Shown here: positions 1 through 13,212 of the stretch, one piece after another
How the letters are laid out: each line of letters begins with the position of its first letter
How positions within the stretch are numbered: the first letter of the stretch is position 1
Assembly: GCA_022497155.1 (NCBI GenBank)
Contig: MU385719.1
Coordinates: 372,001-436,000, forward strand
Origin: Whalleya microplaca
Lineage: Eukaryota > Ascomycota > Sordariomycetes > Xylariales > Xylariaceae
Direction of reading: 5' to 3'
Length of the DNA stretch: 64,000 nt
Program-made: the position numbers and the translations under genes
The notes under the pieces: model-generated
Database searches by the model: none
The model's input: only the letters and a program-made list of their open reading frames with translations
What the model was told of the DNA's origin: nothing

Positions 1-1816
1 AATGAGGGTCCCAAGTAAACACAGGCCATAGGACAGCCGGGTCTAAGTCAAGAGCTGCTTGCAAGGCGGGTGAATCGTGAAGACGCAGGTCTGTCCGAAA
101 CCAGTATATAACACGTGGTTTTCCCATTGCTATCTTGCTAATCATAAACGTAGATTTAGATCATGAATTCCAGATATATCCAAGTACAGCGAATTTGTGT
201 TAGAAGAAATAGTTATATAGTTGTAAAATATCTAGTGCTAGAGCTCTAGCCTCACAGAAGTCCATGATGTCAAGACCTCAGCCACGGCGAAATAGGTACT
301 TCCTAGACCCAACGGCTACTAATGAAACCCAATGTTGGGTCATTCAGTTCATTGGAAAAGCAAACAAGAAAAGGCAATGCGCGGGTGCTTCATGCTCGTA
401 AAGGGATGCATCAGTTAAATATTAATTAGGTTACGGTTTTCACGAATTGGCTTAACATCAACTGGGAAGAGCGCGGAAATACAGGATGGCAGAGTGTAGT
501 AAGTTTCTGCATGACAGGCAGATAGAACAATGGCCTTCTCTTCATAAGTTGACCTCCTCAAGGACGACAGGCATGACGGCGAGATGCATGACGGATGAAC
601 TGCACCACGGGTTTTCTTCGTGAACTCTGTCTTCGGGAGCCTACCTCATTTTAAACCCATCTTCCCCATAGACGGTCCGAGCTCTTTAGGTTAGGACTAG
701 CGCAGGAACTACCCGGCGATTTTGCTTACCCTGATTAGCTCTGCAACGGTGCGAGAACTGTTAGCATGGATATAAATTACTATGTGTCGTCTCAGGAAGA
801 CAAGTGAGTTGTAGATATTGACTCTCGGCTATTAGAAAAGGCGCCATCCCTATCTTTCTATGAATGCAATGACTGAGAAGAAGTGAACACAACGACATGA
901 CAGGCATATAGCATGTCGATCCTAGTTATTGGTAAAGCATCCTAGCGAATGTAATTATAGGATTGCGGCTCCGGTGGGAAGTCTGCACAGGACGTCCATA
1001 AGGACGTATATAGGAGGAATGGGTAGTCCACCTGAAGAGATATACTACCTATGTGGAAGGTGTTGCATTATCGCCTTAATCTCTTATTGCATCCTTCTTA
1101 CCTGAGCTTGACTACTCACGGGCGAGGGTCGACAGATACCACATATTCGTTTGATAAGCACGACATCCAACCCAATTCTTATAATGGGGTCGAGGACGAA
1201 AATGCAGTGGATACCCAATGTCCGTCCCTTCATCCACTTCGGTGGATGACAACGAGTAGCATAAGCGTATATAAGACAGCCTCAAAGACAATTGAAGACA
1301 ACACGACAGACATAGAAGCCACAAATTCTTCGCCTACTTATATATACTCAACAAGTTCCAGCACTTGCTATGAAGACAAGATCCCTTGTTTAAACTATCT
1401 GCGTACCATAAACATTGACTGCAAAGACATGCCAGCTTCGAGCTTCGTGTCCAAGTTTTGACCTATGCTGTACCTTTAGTAAGCTGCAAAGCTGTAATCT
1501 GTCATGGACATAATACATGTAGTGCTTTGTGATTGGACCCAGGTCTACCTACTAAGAGTATATGTGATATACTACATTAAAGAGATGATTCAATTATGCT
1601 TTGAAGCATGCTACTGGTCGTTATGTAGATAGACTGTCACGCGAGATCTATGGTGTGACGAAGTAGATACCTATGTACATAGCGTACAGAAATCAGATTT
1701 AACGTCTCAGTGGAGGTGGGGAAAATTACAGTGGCCTGTGCACTAAGATGCCTTGCCTGGTACCTACCTTAGGTATGTATGTACATTCACGTATGTAGGT
1801 AATAGCAGCAGAGGCG

Positions 1817-1846
1817 TATGTATTTATGTATGTATTTATGTATGTA
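1817..1846. repeat. Short TATGTATT/TATGTATG tandem tract
   Basis: Overlapping copies of TATGTATTTATG and TATGTATG lie next to other GTATGTA-rich sequence at about 1770-1800. It is simple-sequence DNA in the gene-free flank. Confidence 0.7.
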
Positions 1847-2328
1847 CTGCAGTAAAAGCCCGAAACGTCAAGCGCAGCCAACTTTGATTCCCGAGCAAGA
1901 TACACAGGAGCGCCCTTGCTGTAACTAATAAATAAAGTCGGGTAGTTTGGTCATGGCACCTGTCCGTCACCTCCCAATCCAATCTTGCCCGCACTACAGT
2001 ACCAGCACTTACCATTGACGGTACTCCGTACCAGAACTGCCAGACTACGAATTGCCCCCTTTCCCCTGTCAATTCCATGTTTCACGCCAACCCCAATTCG
2101 AACACCATCTATCTGCAAAGACGCTTTTCCCCCGTCGAGACCCCAGCAGTCCAGTCTGCTTAGGTTGGTGACAGTTATATAATTTTCTTTTGTTGTATCG
2201 AGGCGAATTCGCCCGCTCATTACAGTACATACATGCTGTCGCCGGTCTTCCCTATTACGTCTCACCTAATTCGTTCCCTTCCTTTCTATATTCCCATTGG
2301 CCTACCCTCTAAATTTAGAGCTTTAATC

Positions 2329-2356
2329 ACCAAAGCACCATAGTACCAAAGCACCA
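2329..2356. repeat. ACCAAAGCACCA direct repeat
   Basis: The 12-mer ACCAAAGCACCA occurs at 2329-2340 and again at 2345-2356, followed by a partial AAAGCACC copy. It lies about 400 bp upstream of the SH3 gene start. It could be chance simple sequence or clustered binding sites; no factor is recognised. Confidence 0.6.
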
Positions 2357-2750
2357 AAAGCACCCTCCCGAGATCTGCGGGAGGCCGTCAATCTGCAAGG
2401 CAGTTTTCATCAATTGTGTGCTGATCGTCAATCGCCCCCCTGGCCCCCTGGGAAAATAGTTATAGTGGGAATTGGCCCCGACAAGCCTGGTCTGCCTGGT
2501 CTGTGGTAGTGTCGTTACCACCCAGCCCCTTGCTGCAACCCGACCACCGACGAGAAGGGAAGACTAGGAGAGCAGGGAAGGAATAAGAGAAAGAGAGAGC
2601 AAAAAAAAAGTCAATGGGCTATCGCTGCTCCATGACATGAACGGATTGCCCGATATTGGCCTTATCGTTGTCCGTTAAGACCCATCGTGGGAAATTGATG
2701 CTGCCACGGACTCTGGTTGAAGGAATAGAAAAATAGTCCCAGTCGCCAAC

Positions 2751-5700
2751 ATGACACGACCCAAGATAATTCGCGCCGGTAAGTCTGATCTACAGCCTGC
2801 CACCTCTGAACAGGAAAATTATTACACATACCTGGTTCCAACGCTCCGCCCCCTTGTCCTCCGCCTTTGAACCGCCTTGTCCCGTGCTGACATTTCACCC
2901 TTTTGATTTTCAGATTCCATTGATTTGCAGGATCACGACGCCCCTTCTGCCAAAGAGCACAAACGCCCATCTGCGAAAAGTGCACCGAACGGCTTCCTTG
3001 CACCGCACCAGGCCGAAACGATACGCGAAGTCGAAGAAGACAGAGCTGGAGAGGAGGGCAGAAGCCCGAGGATTTCGTGGGCTGAAGGTGACACCGGTGG
3101 CGATTTACAACAATACGCTGAAGACCTCGCTACCAGCGTTGCCGATTCCCTGAATGGCAACACGATGCAATCTCAAGATGCGCTTGCTATCGCGCAGAAT
3201 GGAGGAACCACGGGCAATAATTCCGACGATGGCGACCTGGACGCCGATGCCGACGATGGATTGGACGATGACATGATGGACAAAATTTCCAGCTCTCCTT
3301 CAATTGAAGATGGTGGGTGCACCCTCCCGCCCGCGTGGCCGGCGCGTGTCGATTCTTTGCGCTCTTCTGTTCTACATTGCGATTCCCCCAGCTCTTCTCC
3401 AATCAGCGAGGCGAGATCCTCTTCACCGTATCTCGATCCCGCTGAACACCTTCCTCTACAACCCTCAGATTGGCCGGCGAGCAAGGCTCCCGCCGACACG
3501 TCAGACCGTCATCATCTCCTTCCTGGTGAGTATACCGGATTGGCCAAGAACATTTACGAGACTGCGGACTTCGACGACCGATTACTACTAGAACCCCAAC
3601 CGAACATGTAGGAAATGGACAGAATTGGGGGATTGGTAAATGACATTGGACGGCACACTGAACTAGAGGATATACGCCAAGACAATGCTTCTAGCATTCA
3701 TATCAAGGTCGAAGATTTCTCACTGGACCAATCGCCGGGTACGCAGCTTGCCCAAGCTGAACTAGACCAAGATGAGGCCAACGACGAAGATATCATCTCG
3801 CCATACGAGTTCTTAATTCCCTACGAGGCTTCCGACGAGGAGGAAGATGATGATGACTATGACCTTTCCTTGACTGCAGACCATAGATTCGTTGATTACG
3901 GTTGGGGCAGTGAATGCTTACAAGACTCAGAGGACATTGATTTCGAATTCGTTTACGCCCTCCACACCTTTGTTGCTACCGTCGAAGGCCAGGCAAATGC
4001 GACAAAAGGCGATACAATGGTGCTTCTTGACGATAGCAACAGCTACTGGTGGCTTGTCAGGGTCGTGAAAGATAGTAGCATAGGTAATGGTTCCCGTCGG
4101 CATCGCTCGGGTCAGACTTCAGGCTCACATCTAGTTTCCTAGGGTATTTGCCGGCAGAACACATTGAGACGCCTACTGAAAGGCTAGCGCGTCTTAATAA
4201 GCATAGGAACATTGACGTATGTATTTACCCCTCCGAAGAGACCAGGTATCAGGTCTTGGATTCTGATTACTTGATTAGTTGTCAGCGACAATGCTTGGTG
4301 ATCAAGCAGAGAAAGTTAAAAACCCCATCAAAACGGTCATGAAGAGGAAGAAAAAGAACGTCACATTTACAGCTCCGACCTACGTCGACTATTCCGACTT
4401 TGAATATTCTTCTGCGGAGGAGGATGGCGAAGGCGAAATCGAAGGACAGCAACAGGGTGCGCAAGAACAGGCCCAGCAGCAGCAACAGACCTCGATGGAG
4501 ATCATCGAAGACGACGAGTCCGCGAAGGTTGAGCCACTGAAGCCTCGAAGTCAGCAGAAGCAGGTCAAAATCGAGTCTGGAAAACCCGAGGAATTAGAGA
4601 GGGCCGATTCTGCTATCCAGGACGATACGCGGAGGAGTAGCGATGAAATGTTTGATGGCAAGTCTGAACGGACCACGAGAAATGGCACAGTGAGGAACAC
4701 CGACTCTTTCTTCAAGGACGAGACAATAGAGACCAAGAAGATTACTCTAACTCCTGGTTTGCTGCGGGATGACAACGAGCCACGGGGTTCGAGCGATTCG
4801 AAAGAATTCCAGTTGCGGCAACGACCGAGCTTCGACAAAATGGAGAAGGAACTCACCCCCGACAAGAAGGACGATAAGAAGAAGAAAGATAAGGAGAAGA
4901 AGGAGAAGGAAAAGAAGCCAAGCGCCATTCGGAGTTTCTTCTCGCGGAACAATAAGAAGAAATCCGTTGACGAAGACGACGACTCGATTGGCAAAAGGTC
5001 GATGGATGCCGAAGTCACGGAGAAGGAGATTGAGGAGGCGCAAGCAGCTGACCTGAACTCTTCGCCTGAAGCCCCGGGGACGCCACAAAGAAACCCAAGT
5101 AAGCTTCAGAAGCAACACCCCAGAAATGAGGCTTCACCAGCACGCAAACCTGGTTCGGTTATACCACAAACAAGTACGGAGCGTGGTCCATTATTTGCTT
5201 CCGAGGTCAAGACCAACAATGTGGCAAATGTCCCGCCAACCACGCTAAGGATGGTCGAGTCCGATCTTTCCGAAAGTCAAGATCGACCGTCGCAGAAGGA
5301 TGAGAAATCCATCGGCAAATCGGCTATCTCCAAGATGTTGACGACAAACACGGAACCCAGGGAACCCAAGCCACCGAAAGTTACGAAAGCGAAGTCACGA
5401 GTTGAGCTCGACGACTTCGACTCGCCCGAAGAGGAAGAAGATACACCAGAGCCTGCTAGGACTACCCCGGAGCCCACTAGGGCGCCCCCAGAACCCAAGC
5501 GGCAACTATCCGAAGAGAAACTGGTACGGCCCACTCTACCAGGTGCATATCCGGATAGCTACTTAGGCACATCCACTCCGACAGCTCAGCAGACTGAGCA
5601 AACGCAAAACCCCCAGCGTTCTACCGCAGAGCGTCTGTCAGAGTCTCCTGTTCAAGTGTCACCGGTGGCGTCCTCAAATCCACCTGCTCTCATGGTTGAT

Positions 5701-6118
5701 ACTTCTAGCCAGGAAGACCGCTCTTCGCCGATCTCATCCCCGTCGCCTGAGCTTGGGGATGTTGACAGCCAAACGCACCGAAACCAAGATTCGATGGGGA
5801 CATCAACGTCTGCCACGAGCGCCTCGACGTGGAATGATGCCAATCTTCGCCTGTTCTTTGACTCCTCATCTGACATTAGAGACTTACTGGTGATTGTCAA
5901 CGATACGACCGATGTTGCGCCTGCCGGTCCGGATCACCCTATAGCAGGGTCATTGTTCCGGGAGCAGAATGCAAGATTAGCCGAGATTACAACGGTGAGT
6001 TTTAGTGAATCCTCTTTGATACATTATGAATTTAACTGACTATGATGCTACACAGCAACTGGATAATATGCTTGGGGACTGGCTAGCCCGAAAGCAACGC
6101 CTTCGCGGTACGGTATAA
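2751..6118 (+). CDS. SH3-domain cell-polarity protein, Tea4/Bud14-like
   Basis: Proposed exons are 2751-2778, 2914-3525, 3667-4083, 4143-4216, 4279-5994 and 6056-6118, giving 969 residues in one frame. The centre carries an SH3 domain (about residues 308-368; core motifs ALHTFVATVEGQ, SNSYWWLVRV, GYLPAEHIE), preceded by an acidic stretch. The domain is followed by the conserved PTERLARLNKHRN segment and a long disordered, Lys/Glu- and Pro-rich tail ending in LDNMLGDWLARKQRLR. This layout is that of fungal Tea4/Bud14 proteins, which bind type-1 phosphatase and the formin/polarisome machinery and mark growth sites at the hyphal tip. Introns 1, 3, 4 and 5 have clean GT-AG ends. Intron 2 (3526-3666) is the least certain: it is needed to skip a stop at 3609-3611. 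The start at 2751 is chosen because its 28-nt exon joins exon 2 in frame. Confidence 0.88.
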
Positions 6119-7180
6119 TTCATTCCAAAGCTTGCATGGAACTGGCGTTTCTTTCCAACATTGTTTTTTGTACAATCTACGACTACCCATTATGATCAAA
6201 CCCCTTCGATTCTTCTTCACACGGACTTTTGTCAGGTCTCGAATTTCAAACGGCGTAACGGCACACCACGGGTGCGGGTTGGGTTGGCTTTTATATCACA
6301 CACACAAACTTGGCGATCACACACTGGACGGAGAAAGCGAGCAGCAGCAGCAGCCAAATACCACGGAAATCTTCCAATTCTGATCTCTTTTGTTAGAATG
6401 TGGTCTACGAGTATACTACGCTGAATGGATGGTGCGCGCGGCGCGGCATCGAACGCCCCGAGAACCGCGGGAAAGGGCTCAGTAAGACGTTCCGTTCCAT
6501 TCCAACTCGGCCGAGGTCTGGCTTGGAAGTAAACTCTAGTTCGTATATAGCAATTGCCTTGTATATAATGTTGCTCTTCAATTCACAGACTAGATGTTTT
6601 CATCTAGCTCGTACCCCTTCATCTTTTTGTTATTGATTTATACTGGTGCTGTAGTTATTTATTCGGGTGTAGTCGTGCGGCTTAAATGACATAGAAGTAT
6701 AGCTCGCAAGAAGTAGAGCGAAGTTTTAAGGAATCTATGAGTGAGATAGCCAATGAATTCTAATGACATGCAGACTAGCTTCCTAGCAGACAAGATATGC
6801 ACAAATTCTTATATGTGAAAGTCCATCAAATGAGACGAGAAAAGATATATGCCATGAAATTATTCATTGCATTTATTTAGGTCTTTTCAACTTCATCAAG
6901 CCGTCAATATTTATCTAAAGTTAGCATAAGTTTCAACTAGTAAGTAAATCACAAGAATACAGGCATATATATCATCGGGGGCAGCAGCAAATACATTATT
7001 AATAATAATGATTAATTTTGGGTTCTATCAGTTCAGAGTCATTACATATCGGGGCAATAACTGGGAGGCTATCGATACCACCAATCCACCCCCCCCCCCC
7101 AATACCACGATATCAAAGCCAAACCCCAGGCCAATCACTACGACCAAAACACGACCAAGATGACAAAGCTCGACTAACAC
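6119..7180. other. Convergent spacer between SH3 gene and TUDOR-like gene
   Basis: This holds the 3' regions of two converging genes. I see no coding sequence. A run of 12 C residues sits at 7089-7100, close to the end of the downstream gene. Confidence 0.6.
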
Positions 7181-7493
7181 TCAGGCCGAGCCGAGAACAT
7201 TCTTCTCGTAGACCGAAGTCAGCTTCCCGGTGCTATTGTTCTTGATCTATACACACCACGATCTCATTAGCGACGGATTCATCCAGGCGTACGTAATGGA
7301 AGGAAGGAAGGGGGTGAGGAAAACCCGCCTCGTAGCGCGGGCTGTCCTGGCTAGCCTGGACGTTGCGGGAGGCCTGCTTCCCCGGCTCCGTGAGCACGCC
7401 GGTGACCTTGCCGGTGCTCTCGGGGGTGTTGGAGTCGGGCCCGCCGACGGGCATGTAGTTGACCGTCTGGCCGGTCTTGTACTTGGGTGCCAT
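7181..7493 (-). CDS. Small hypervirulence-associated (Hva1) TUDOR-like protein
   Basis: Exon 1 (7493-7329) starts MAPKYKTGQTVNYMPVGGPD and contains NTPESTGKVTGVLTEPG and NVQASQDSPRYE. Exon 2 (7246-7181) encodes IKNNSTGKLTSVYEKNVLGS plus a final Ala. Together they give a 76-residue single-domain protein matching the fungal Hva1_TUDOR (DUF2945) family: small SH3-like barrels of unknown biochemical role. The family expects PRYE to be followed directly by IKN. To obtain this the intron must run 7328-7247 and begin GCGGGT, a GC-AG intron; a CTAAT branch-like site lies about 20 nt before the AG. The alternative GT donor at 7292 gives a 46-nt intron and a 12-residue insertion (88 residues). Identity is fairly sure; the exon boundary is not. 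Confidence 0.8.
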
Positions 7494-9253
7494 TTCGCTA
7501 CAGTACAGTACAGTGGTATGAGATTTTGATATGGGGAAGAGACTTGCTTGTTGATTGAGAATGGTGATGCTTGTTCGCTTTTTTTTTTAAACTCGGAAGT
7601 ATGTTATTGTTGGGTGAGCTTGCTGTTTTATATCATTCCTTTACCCCTGGTTCCTGTGGGCTGAAGGTTGCCCGGAGTGGGCGTGTGTAGGCGTCATTAC
7701 ACGGCTATCTTGAAGTTTATTTTGACGTGGGATTTAGATTCGTGTAAATTTGATGTTGAGCACCTCCTGGATTTAGTGGAAGATATGCCTTGGGGCTACG
7801 TTTCATGACCCCTGTCGTTCTTCACAGGTTTTATTAGGAAATTACCCTCTGATCTATACTGTCCTGGTAACGAAGTAATTGCTCAATTCTAATGCTTTTA
7901 GGTCAATGCTCTGTGAAATGTAGGGTATCTGGTTTTCTATGTTTAGGATACAGCTTAATAGATGGAACCCTGCTCACCAACGTCGAAAGTGCCATGCGCC
8001 CGTCCCGGCCCGGCTTGCGGGCATCGAGGAAACCTAACTTAATCGCCGTTGCCTGCATGTAGCCAAACACCTGAGCATGACACTCAATTCCTTGTCGCGT
8101 TGTATACGTCATAATCCAGATTTTCCAGGGGAGCGAGAGCCATTGGATGGGGCCAATAATGCGTTCTACTGAAGGAAGCCTCCGAGCAACTCCTTCGTCG
8201 AGTTGGTATTATTTAAACCTGAAAAGGTATACTGATCATAAGCATATAAATAGGTGGTTCTATATTTCAGCTTGAATGAATCCATTATCTATCCGGGTTT
8301 AAGCCATTACCATTATGAATTGAGTAGCCCAAGACGTCATAGGTAGGTAAGAAACCGTTATGGCACGAGTGTGGCAACAAGAGATAGATCATATGTATAG
8401 CTAAGGGGTAGTAATCAATGAGATTAGGATCAGGTCGCCTACACTGTATTCGTTCAACTATGCGGACAGCGGATCTCTATTAGGTAGTAACCTCGATTAT
8501 AATTATATACGGAATCGGGATAATTAGGACCATGTGATGGGTACGAATAACACCAGCCGTAATTGTATGTGATGTTAGTGAAGTAGAGCTCCAATACTGT
8601 AGATGGAAACTATCATCTCATAAAACGTATTCATGTACGTACGTGCCTAGTATCTACTAACAGCTGAAGAGCGTAGAGAAGGAGAGAAAAGGTACGTCAA
8701 GCCTCACTATAAGAAACGAAATTCGCATAAGTAGCATCGGAGGATGTCTTTGACGATCGTTAATGGATGAAATTAGGCCCCGTTAGATACTGTACATGAG
8801 GTCCTGTTTCGTTTTGGCAAGTGTTCTTTCTATGTTATCTACTTACTCTAGTGGTGGTCGTGAATCTTCCATCGTGAATAGACACTGCCTGATGTTAATT
8901 GGTATGTATATTCGACTATAATTCAACCCCCTATGCTATTACAATTGTCTGATTCTACCGATACAACCAGCCTGGTTTGATTACTTGCAGACATTCACAT
9001 GCCCAATATAATCCTTCAAGGGAACGAGAGGCTACGTGCGAAGGGTAGGCATCCGCAAGAATGGCCTTGAGAGGGAGACATTAAAAGACGACGGGAACAC
9101 AATTATAAGGCAATGACAAAGTTCTAAGGGTATCATTATCGATCTAACACGACTACCAGCGGAAGACATCTTTACTTGATACCACTATAGCAGCGCCATG
9201 CCCGAGACACGCCTACTTTCATATAGATCGACCACCATCATCAAGTATGGGCC
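7494..9253. other. Gene-free spacer
   Basis: About 1.8 kb holding the promoter side of the TUDOR-like gene and the 3' side of the TFIIIC gene. A 69-codon minus-strand frame at 7903-8112 shows no recognisable domain and is not supported. Nothing else is seen. Confidence 0.6.
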
Positions 9254-12200
9254 CTATATAACCAAGTATTTCTCCGCAATATTCTTCACAGCGCCCAAAT
9301 CCCCACCAGCCCAGCAGATCTGCTGCAAGTTATACGCAGCCTCCCGCGACAGGTCGTTGCCCCCCATGATACCGTTCTCCGAGTCGTCGGGGACGTCGCG
9401 GAGCGCGCGCCGGTAGTAATCCGCGGCGATGTGGGGGATGCCGACGGAGTGGTAGCTGCGCGCGAGGTTGTAGTGCGCCTCCTGTCGCTGCGCTGCGCTG
9501 GGCGAGGACGCCGTGAGCTCGTAGTACTGGTGCAGGAAGTGGAACCCCTGGGCTAGGAGGTACTGGCGGTTTTCCGATTGTCTTTTGAGGGCGTAGTGGA
9601 CGTAGCAGTGGCCGACGCTGAGGTTGACCATGCTGTTGTTTTGGTCCAGGCTATAGGCTCTGAGGAAATAGTCTGTCGGGATGTTAGTATAAGCTAAGCT
9701 AGTCAGCGAAAGATATCGAAGACTCCATCGCTTACTTAGTGCATAGGTGAAGCTGTTCGATATGAACAAGACATGCCCATATATCATCAACAAGGTGATA
9801 TCTAGGTCCTTTCCTGGGTATGATATGCCGCTAGGTGCCCCGTCCTCGTCACCGCTGTCTACTGTGCCTCCAGCCGTGAGGGCGCGGTCCATGAGCTTGA
9901 TCTGGCGTAGCATGTACTTCTGGACAGGACCAGATGCATACCACGATGCTGGGGAGGGACACAGTCTAGACAAAGCAGCGAACATCCGGAAAGGATCCGT
10001 GTCGAACTGGTACTCCCTCATGAGGTAACGGGCGCAAGCAACACATGTCTCCTCGTCTCTGCCACGTAACGCGCACGCTGCTCTTTGTTAGTCACAATTC
10101 AACAAAACTTGTAAGATAGGGGCCATACCAGCCCATGTCACATGAATCAGGAACATATCTTCCTTCGACTTGGCGAAGACCGCGGCATCCCGGGCAGATT
10201 CGCACACTTTGTACGCATCCTGAAAGTTTCCAGTCTGAGCTAGACCGATGGCGTATTCGAGGAAAAGGTCAAGCCATTCGTTAAATGGGACCCCTCGATA
10301 ACTAATAGCAATCTGCTCCCTGATCTGCCTCTCGGTGCCCGAGCTCTGTGGGTTGAGATCTGTTCTCGAATTAGCGTATATATTCCCCTCCCTTATGACC
10401 AGCAGGTAAACTCACTGTGGGATAACCGCTCCGCCATCGCCAGCAGGTTGGGGTTCTTCGTTCTAGCCTTCTCTGGATCTTGGTCTATGCCTAGATGTGC
10501 CAGATATCTATCCCAGGAGTAGAATTCTTTGTATGATCTGAAGTCCTCAATGAGATCCTTGGCCGCGGCCATGAGGAGTCTTGAAGGGCCCTTGTCATCT
10601 GGCCCATACTGTTCCCGAGAATCGCGGACAATGTGCCACGCCTCAGCCAGATGGGCTGCTCTCCTCTCTTCTTCTACCTTCAATTCCTCAGCCCTAGCGA
10701 AGACCTTGGGCCGCCGTCTTCCTGGCTTGGCCTGTGATTCTGTCTTCGGCTTTAGCTCCCTGAGCTTCGGCTTCGACTTGTCGTCCTTGGATTTCGGAAG
10801 ATGCTTGGCTCGCTTGGGCTTTTCTCCACCAGGATGGCCAGCTGACGTTCTGGGTGGTAGGAGGGGACGTCCTTTGCGATCCTCTTCATTGTCATCTCCC
10901 AGGTCATCCTCATCTTCATATTCACTGGCCTCCTCACGAGCCTCTTGCAGTCTGATAGCTTCGTTGACGAGGATGAAGGCCTCCCTCTCCTCCCTTGCCG
11001 CCTCGTACATCTTCGCCAACTCGTAGCGCGCATCGATAGAAGCTTCGTCGTTTGATTCATCCGCGTCGATAGCTGCAGTGAAGCATTCCTCGGCCTGCCG
11101 TTTGTCTCCGGCATCCAGGTAACACCGACCAACTCGAACGAGAGGTTCGGCATCGAGAAGCTCGCGAAGTCGGAGAGGTTCGTAGTAGTGCAGAGCTAGT
11201 GGCAGTTTACTTGCTTCGTACAATCCTCCGGCTACTTCAAGCAAAAGATGTGGGTATTCGGCTAGGAGCTCGGATGCATTGGGGCCATCTAGATCAAGGT
11301 GTTCCAGGTGACGCTGGTATCGGTTAGATTGATCAAGAGCAAACCTGAACATGGGAATAATCTTACCATGGCCTCTTTATTATGGCCTAGTTTCAGACGA
11401 TACACGGCAAGCTTCGTCCTCAACTCCAGCGGAAGACCGCTGCCGTAGTATGAATTCGGATACTTGCCGTCCCGATATTCCTCGACTCCTAGGCGCCGAA
11501 CACTATCCACGTCCCATTCGCGATCATCATCCAGCCTGTCCCAAAACACCTCATCAGGACGAGTAAGCAGCCATCTTGAAAGCGACCTCAGCTCGTAGAT
11601 GGCACTCTTAAAATCACCCACATACGCGAGAAGTTCCACAAAGATCTTGACATCCTCCCAGCCGAAGGGGTAGCGATGGTCAAACCCGTTCGTCTGGAAA
11701 TAGGCGATACAGCGGCGGTACGCGTCGATCGCCTCCTGAGGCTTGTCCTCAGTCCCCCGCTTACCGGTGTCCGCGAGCAAGACACACATTTCCGCCAGGC
11801 CGCGCAGGGCGTACACGTCGAAGGTGCATCGCTCGAGGAGGAAAGCGTAGTCCTTGGCCGCTGGCTTGAGGCGCCCCACTTCGAAGTACAGAGCGGCTCT
11901 CCCGTGGCGTGCCGGTCGGTGATTGACATCCGCCCTCAGGGCGCTCGAGTAGCAGAAAATGGCCTGTTCGAGGAACCCATCTGCCTCTTCCGGGAATTCT
12001 TCGCGCAATCCGATGCCTATCTCGGCACACTCAAGCCACCCATCCACGATCTTGGGTTGCAGATGGGCGGCGTAGACTTTGGCGGTGAAATGCCCCTTCT
12101 TATCCCCCTTTTCCTCGAGGAACGAGGCTAGAAGAACCCACGCGCGGTAGGTCTCGGCATTGATACGAATAGCGTCTTCTACGTATTCAATTGCCTCGTC

Positions 12201-13212
12201 TAATCTCCCATCCATGTACGCGTTGGATGCCATATTGAGACGATACTTCACGTCGCCAGTTGGCTCAGCGGCCTTGCGTGGGCCACGCTTCCTCGAAGCC
12301 CGGCCCCCGCGGCCGCCCCGGCCTCGTCTCGGCTCATCGGTCTGGTCAAAGTACCCTCTAGGTGTTTTCCGAGCATTGAGAGGACCTCGGAATGAGCCTT
12401 CTAAGTTAAGGTCATTTTGTCGCTCTAGAAGTGCATCGGTCTCGGTGAGCGCCGGATCTAAGTGGTCCTCCATGGCTACTCCTTGATTTGATGCATCCCC
12501 TGTTGGACTCCTGAAATCGACTGCTGGTAGTCTCGTAAGGATGGCTTCACTTCCCAACGCCGTACTATCGCGGGAGCTAAGATGTTGCGGTATGCTGCTA
12601 GACTGAGGTCGGAAACCTGTAAATGGGCTGGCAAGAGCAGTTCCTGGCTCCGGCTCTATGATGCGGCCATGCGTCACTGTGGAAACTGGGGCCGTATCGC
12701 CTGTCTGCGACTGAAACGTAGCTGCCGGGCTTGGTAGAATAGGCACAGGATTCAAGTTGAGACTCGTCTCAGTCTGGGATGAGGTCCTGATGCTTGGGCG
12801 CAGCTGAAAATCCGGATTGTTGGACAGCTGGGTTGCGCCGGGTGATCTTGTACTTGTACTACTACTCGCGCTTTGACTCCGGAGCTGTGGTACGGTAGAT
12901 TGGGTTGGAGGGCCCGTTTCTAAAATGTTTGTACTGCCACTGGATACCTGGCCAATCTGGGCTGGAGCCGTGTTGCTCGGATGAGGTTGCGGCGTAGGTT
13001 GTTTCTTAGTGAAATGCGCCTGGAGGGCACTATGTACAACACAGAGTTAGTATATGTCCTTATCAGAGAATTCCGATAGCTCCAAGGCATGTCTCCAGCA
13101 GTCAAACTTTATAAGCATTTCACGTAGGTAGATGTAGCTCCCACGACAAGCTGAACTAGGAAAGAAAGGACAAGAATACGTACTCTAGTGTGGATGAGAA
13201 GGGGTGGGACAT
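9254..13212 (-). CDS. TFIIIC subunit Tfc4/Sfc4 (tau 131-type TPR protein)
   Basis: Exons in transcript order are 13212-13184, 13029-11367, 11313-10416, 10359-10129, 10077-9736 and 9672-9254: 1193 residues in one continuous frame, with five introns of 51-154 nt. A low-complexity Ser/Thr/Pro N-terminus is followed by a basic RGRGGRGGRASRKRGPRKA segment. Two blocks of TPR repeats come next (first around KYRLNMASNAYMDGRLDEAI and following, last ending AAYNLQQICWAGGDLGAVKN), separated by an acidic then Lys-rich linker (EYEDEDDLGDDNEEDRKG). This is the architecture of the TFIIIC tau A subunit, which binds the A-box side of tRNA and 5S genes and recruits TFIIIB. It is nuclear and essential in yeast. 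The start lies in a 29-nt first exon (MSHPFSSTLE), chosen because it splices in frame to an exon open to its 5' edge. The C-terminal IAEKYLVI is complete. Confidence 0.93.

Larger units (their letters stand above)
1..2750. other. Gene-free left flank and TEA4 upstream region
   Basis: No reading frame here looks like a real protein; the longest (1051-1461, +) has no domain and low-complexity composition. The last 700 bases before the SH3 gene at 2751 become pyrimidine-rich and probably hold its promoter and leader. Short repeats are present at 1817-1846 and 2329-2356 (listed separately). Confidence 0.6.

Noticed and set aside
1051..1461. 136-codon plus-strand ORF in the left flank
   Set aside because: No domain, no supporting splice context, and overlapped by a minus-strand frame of similar quality.
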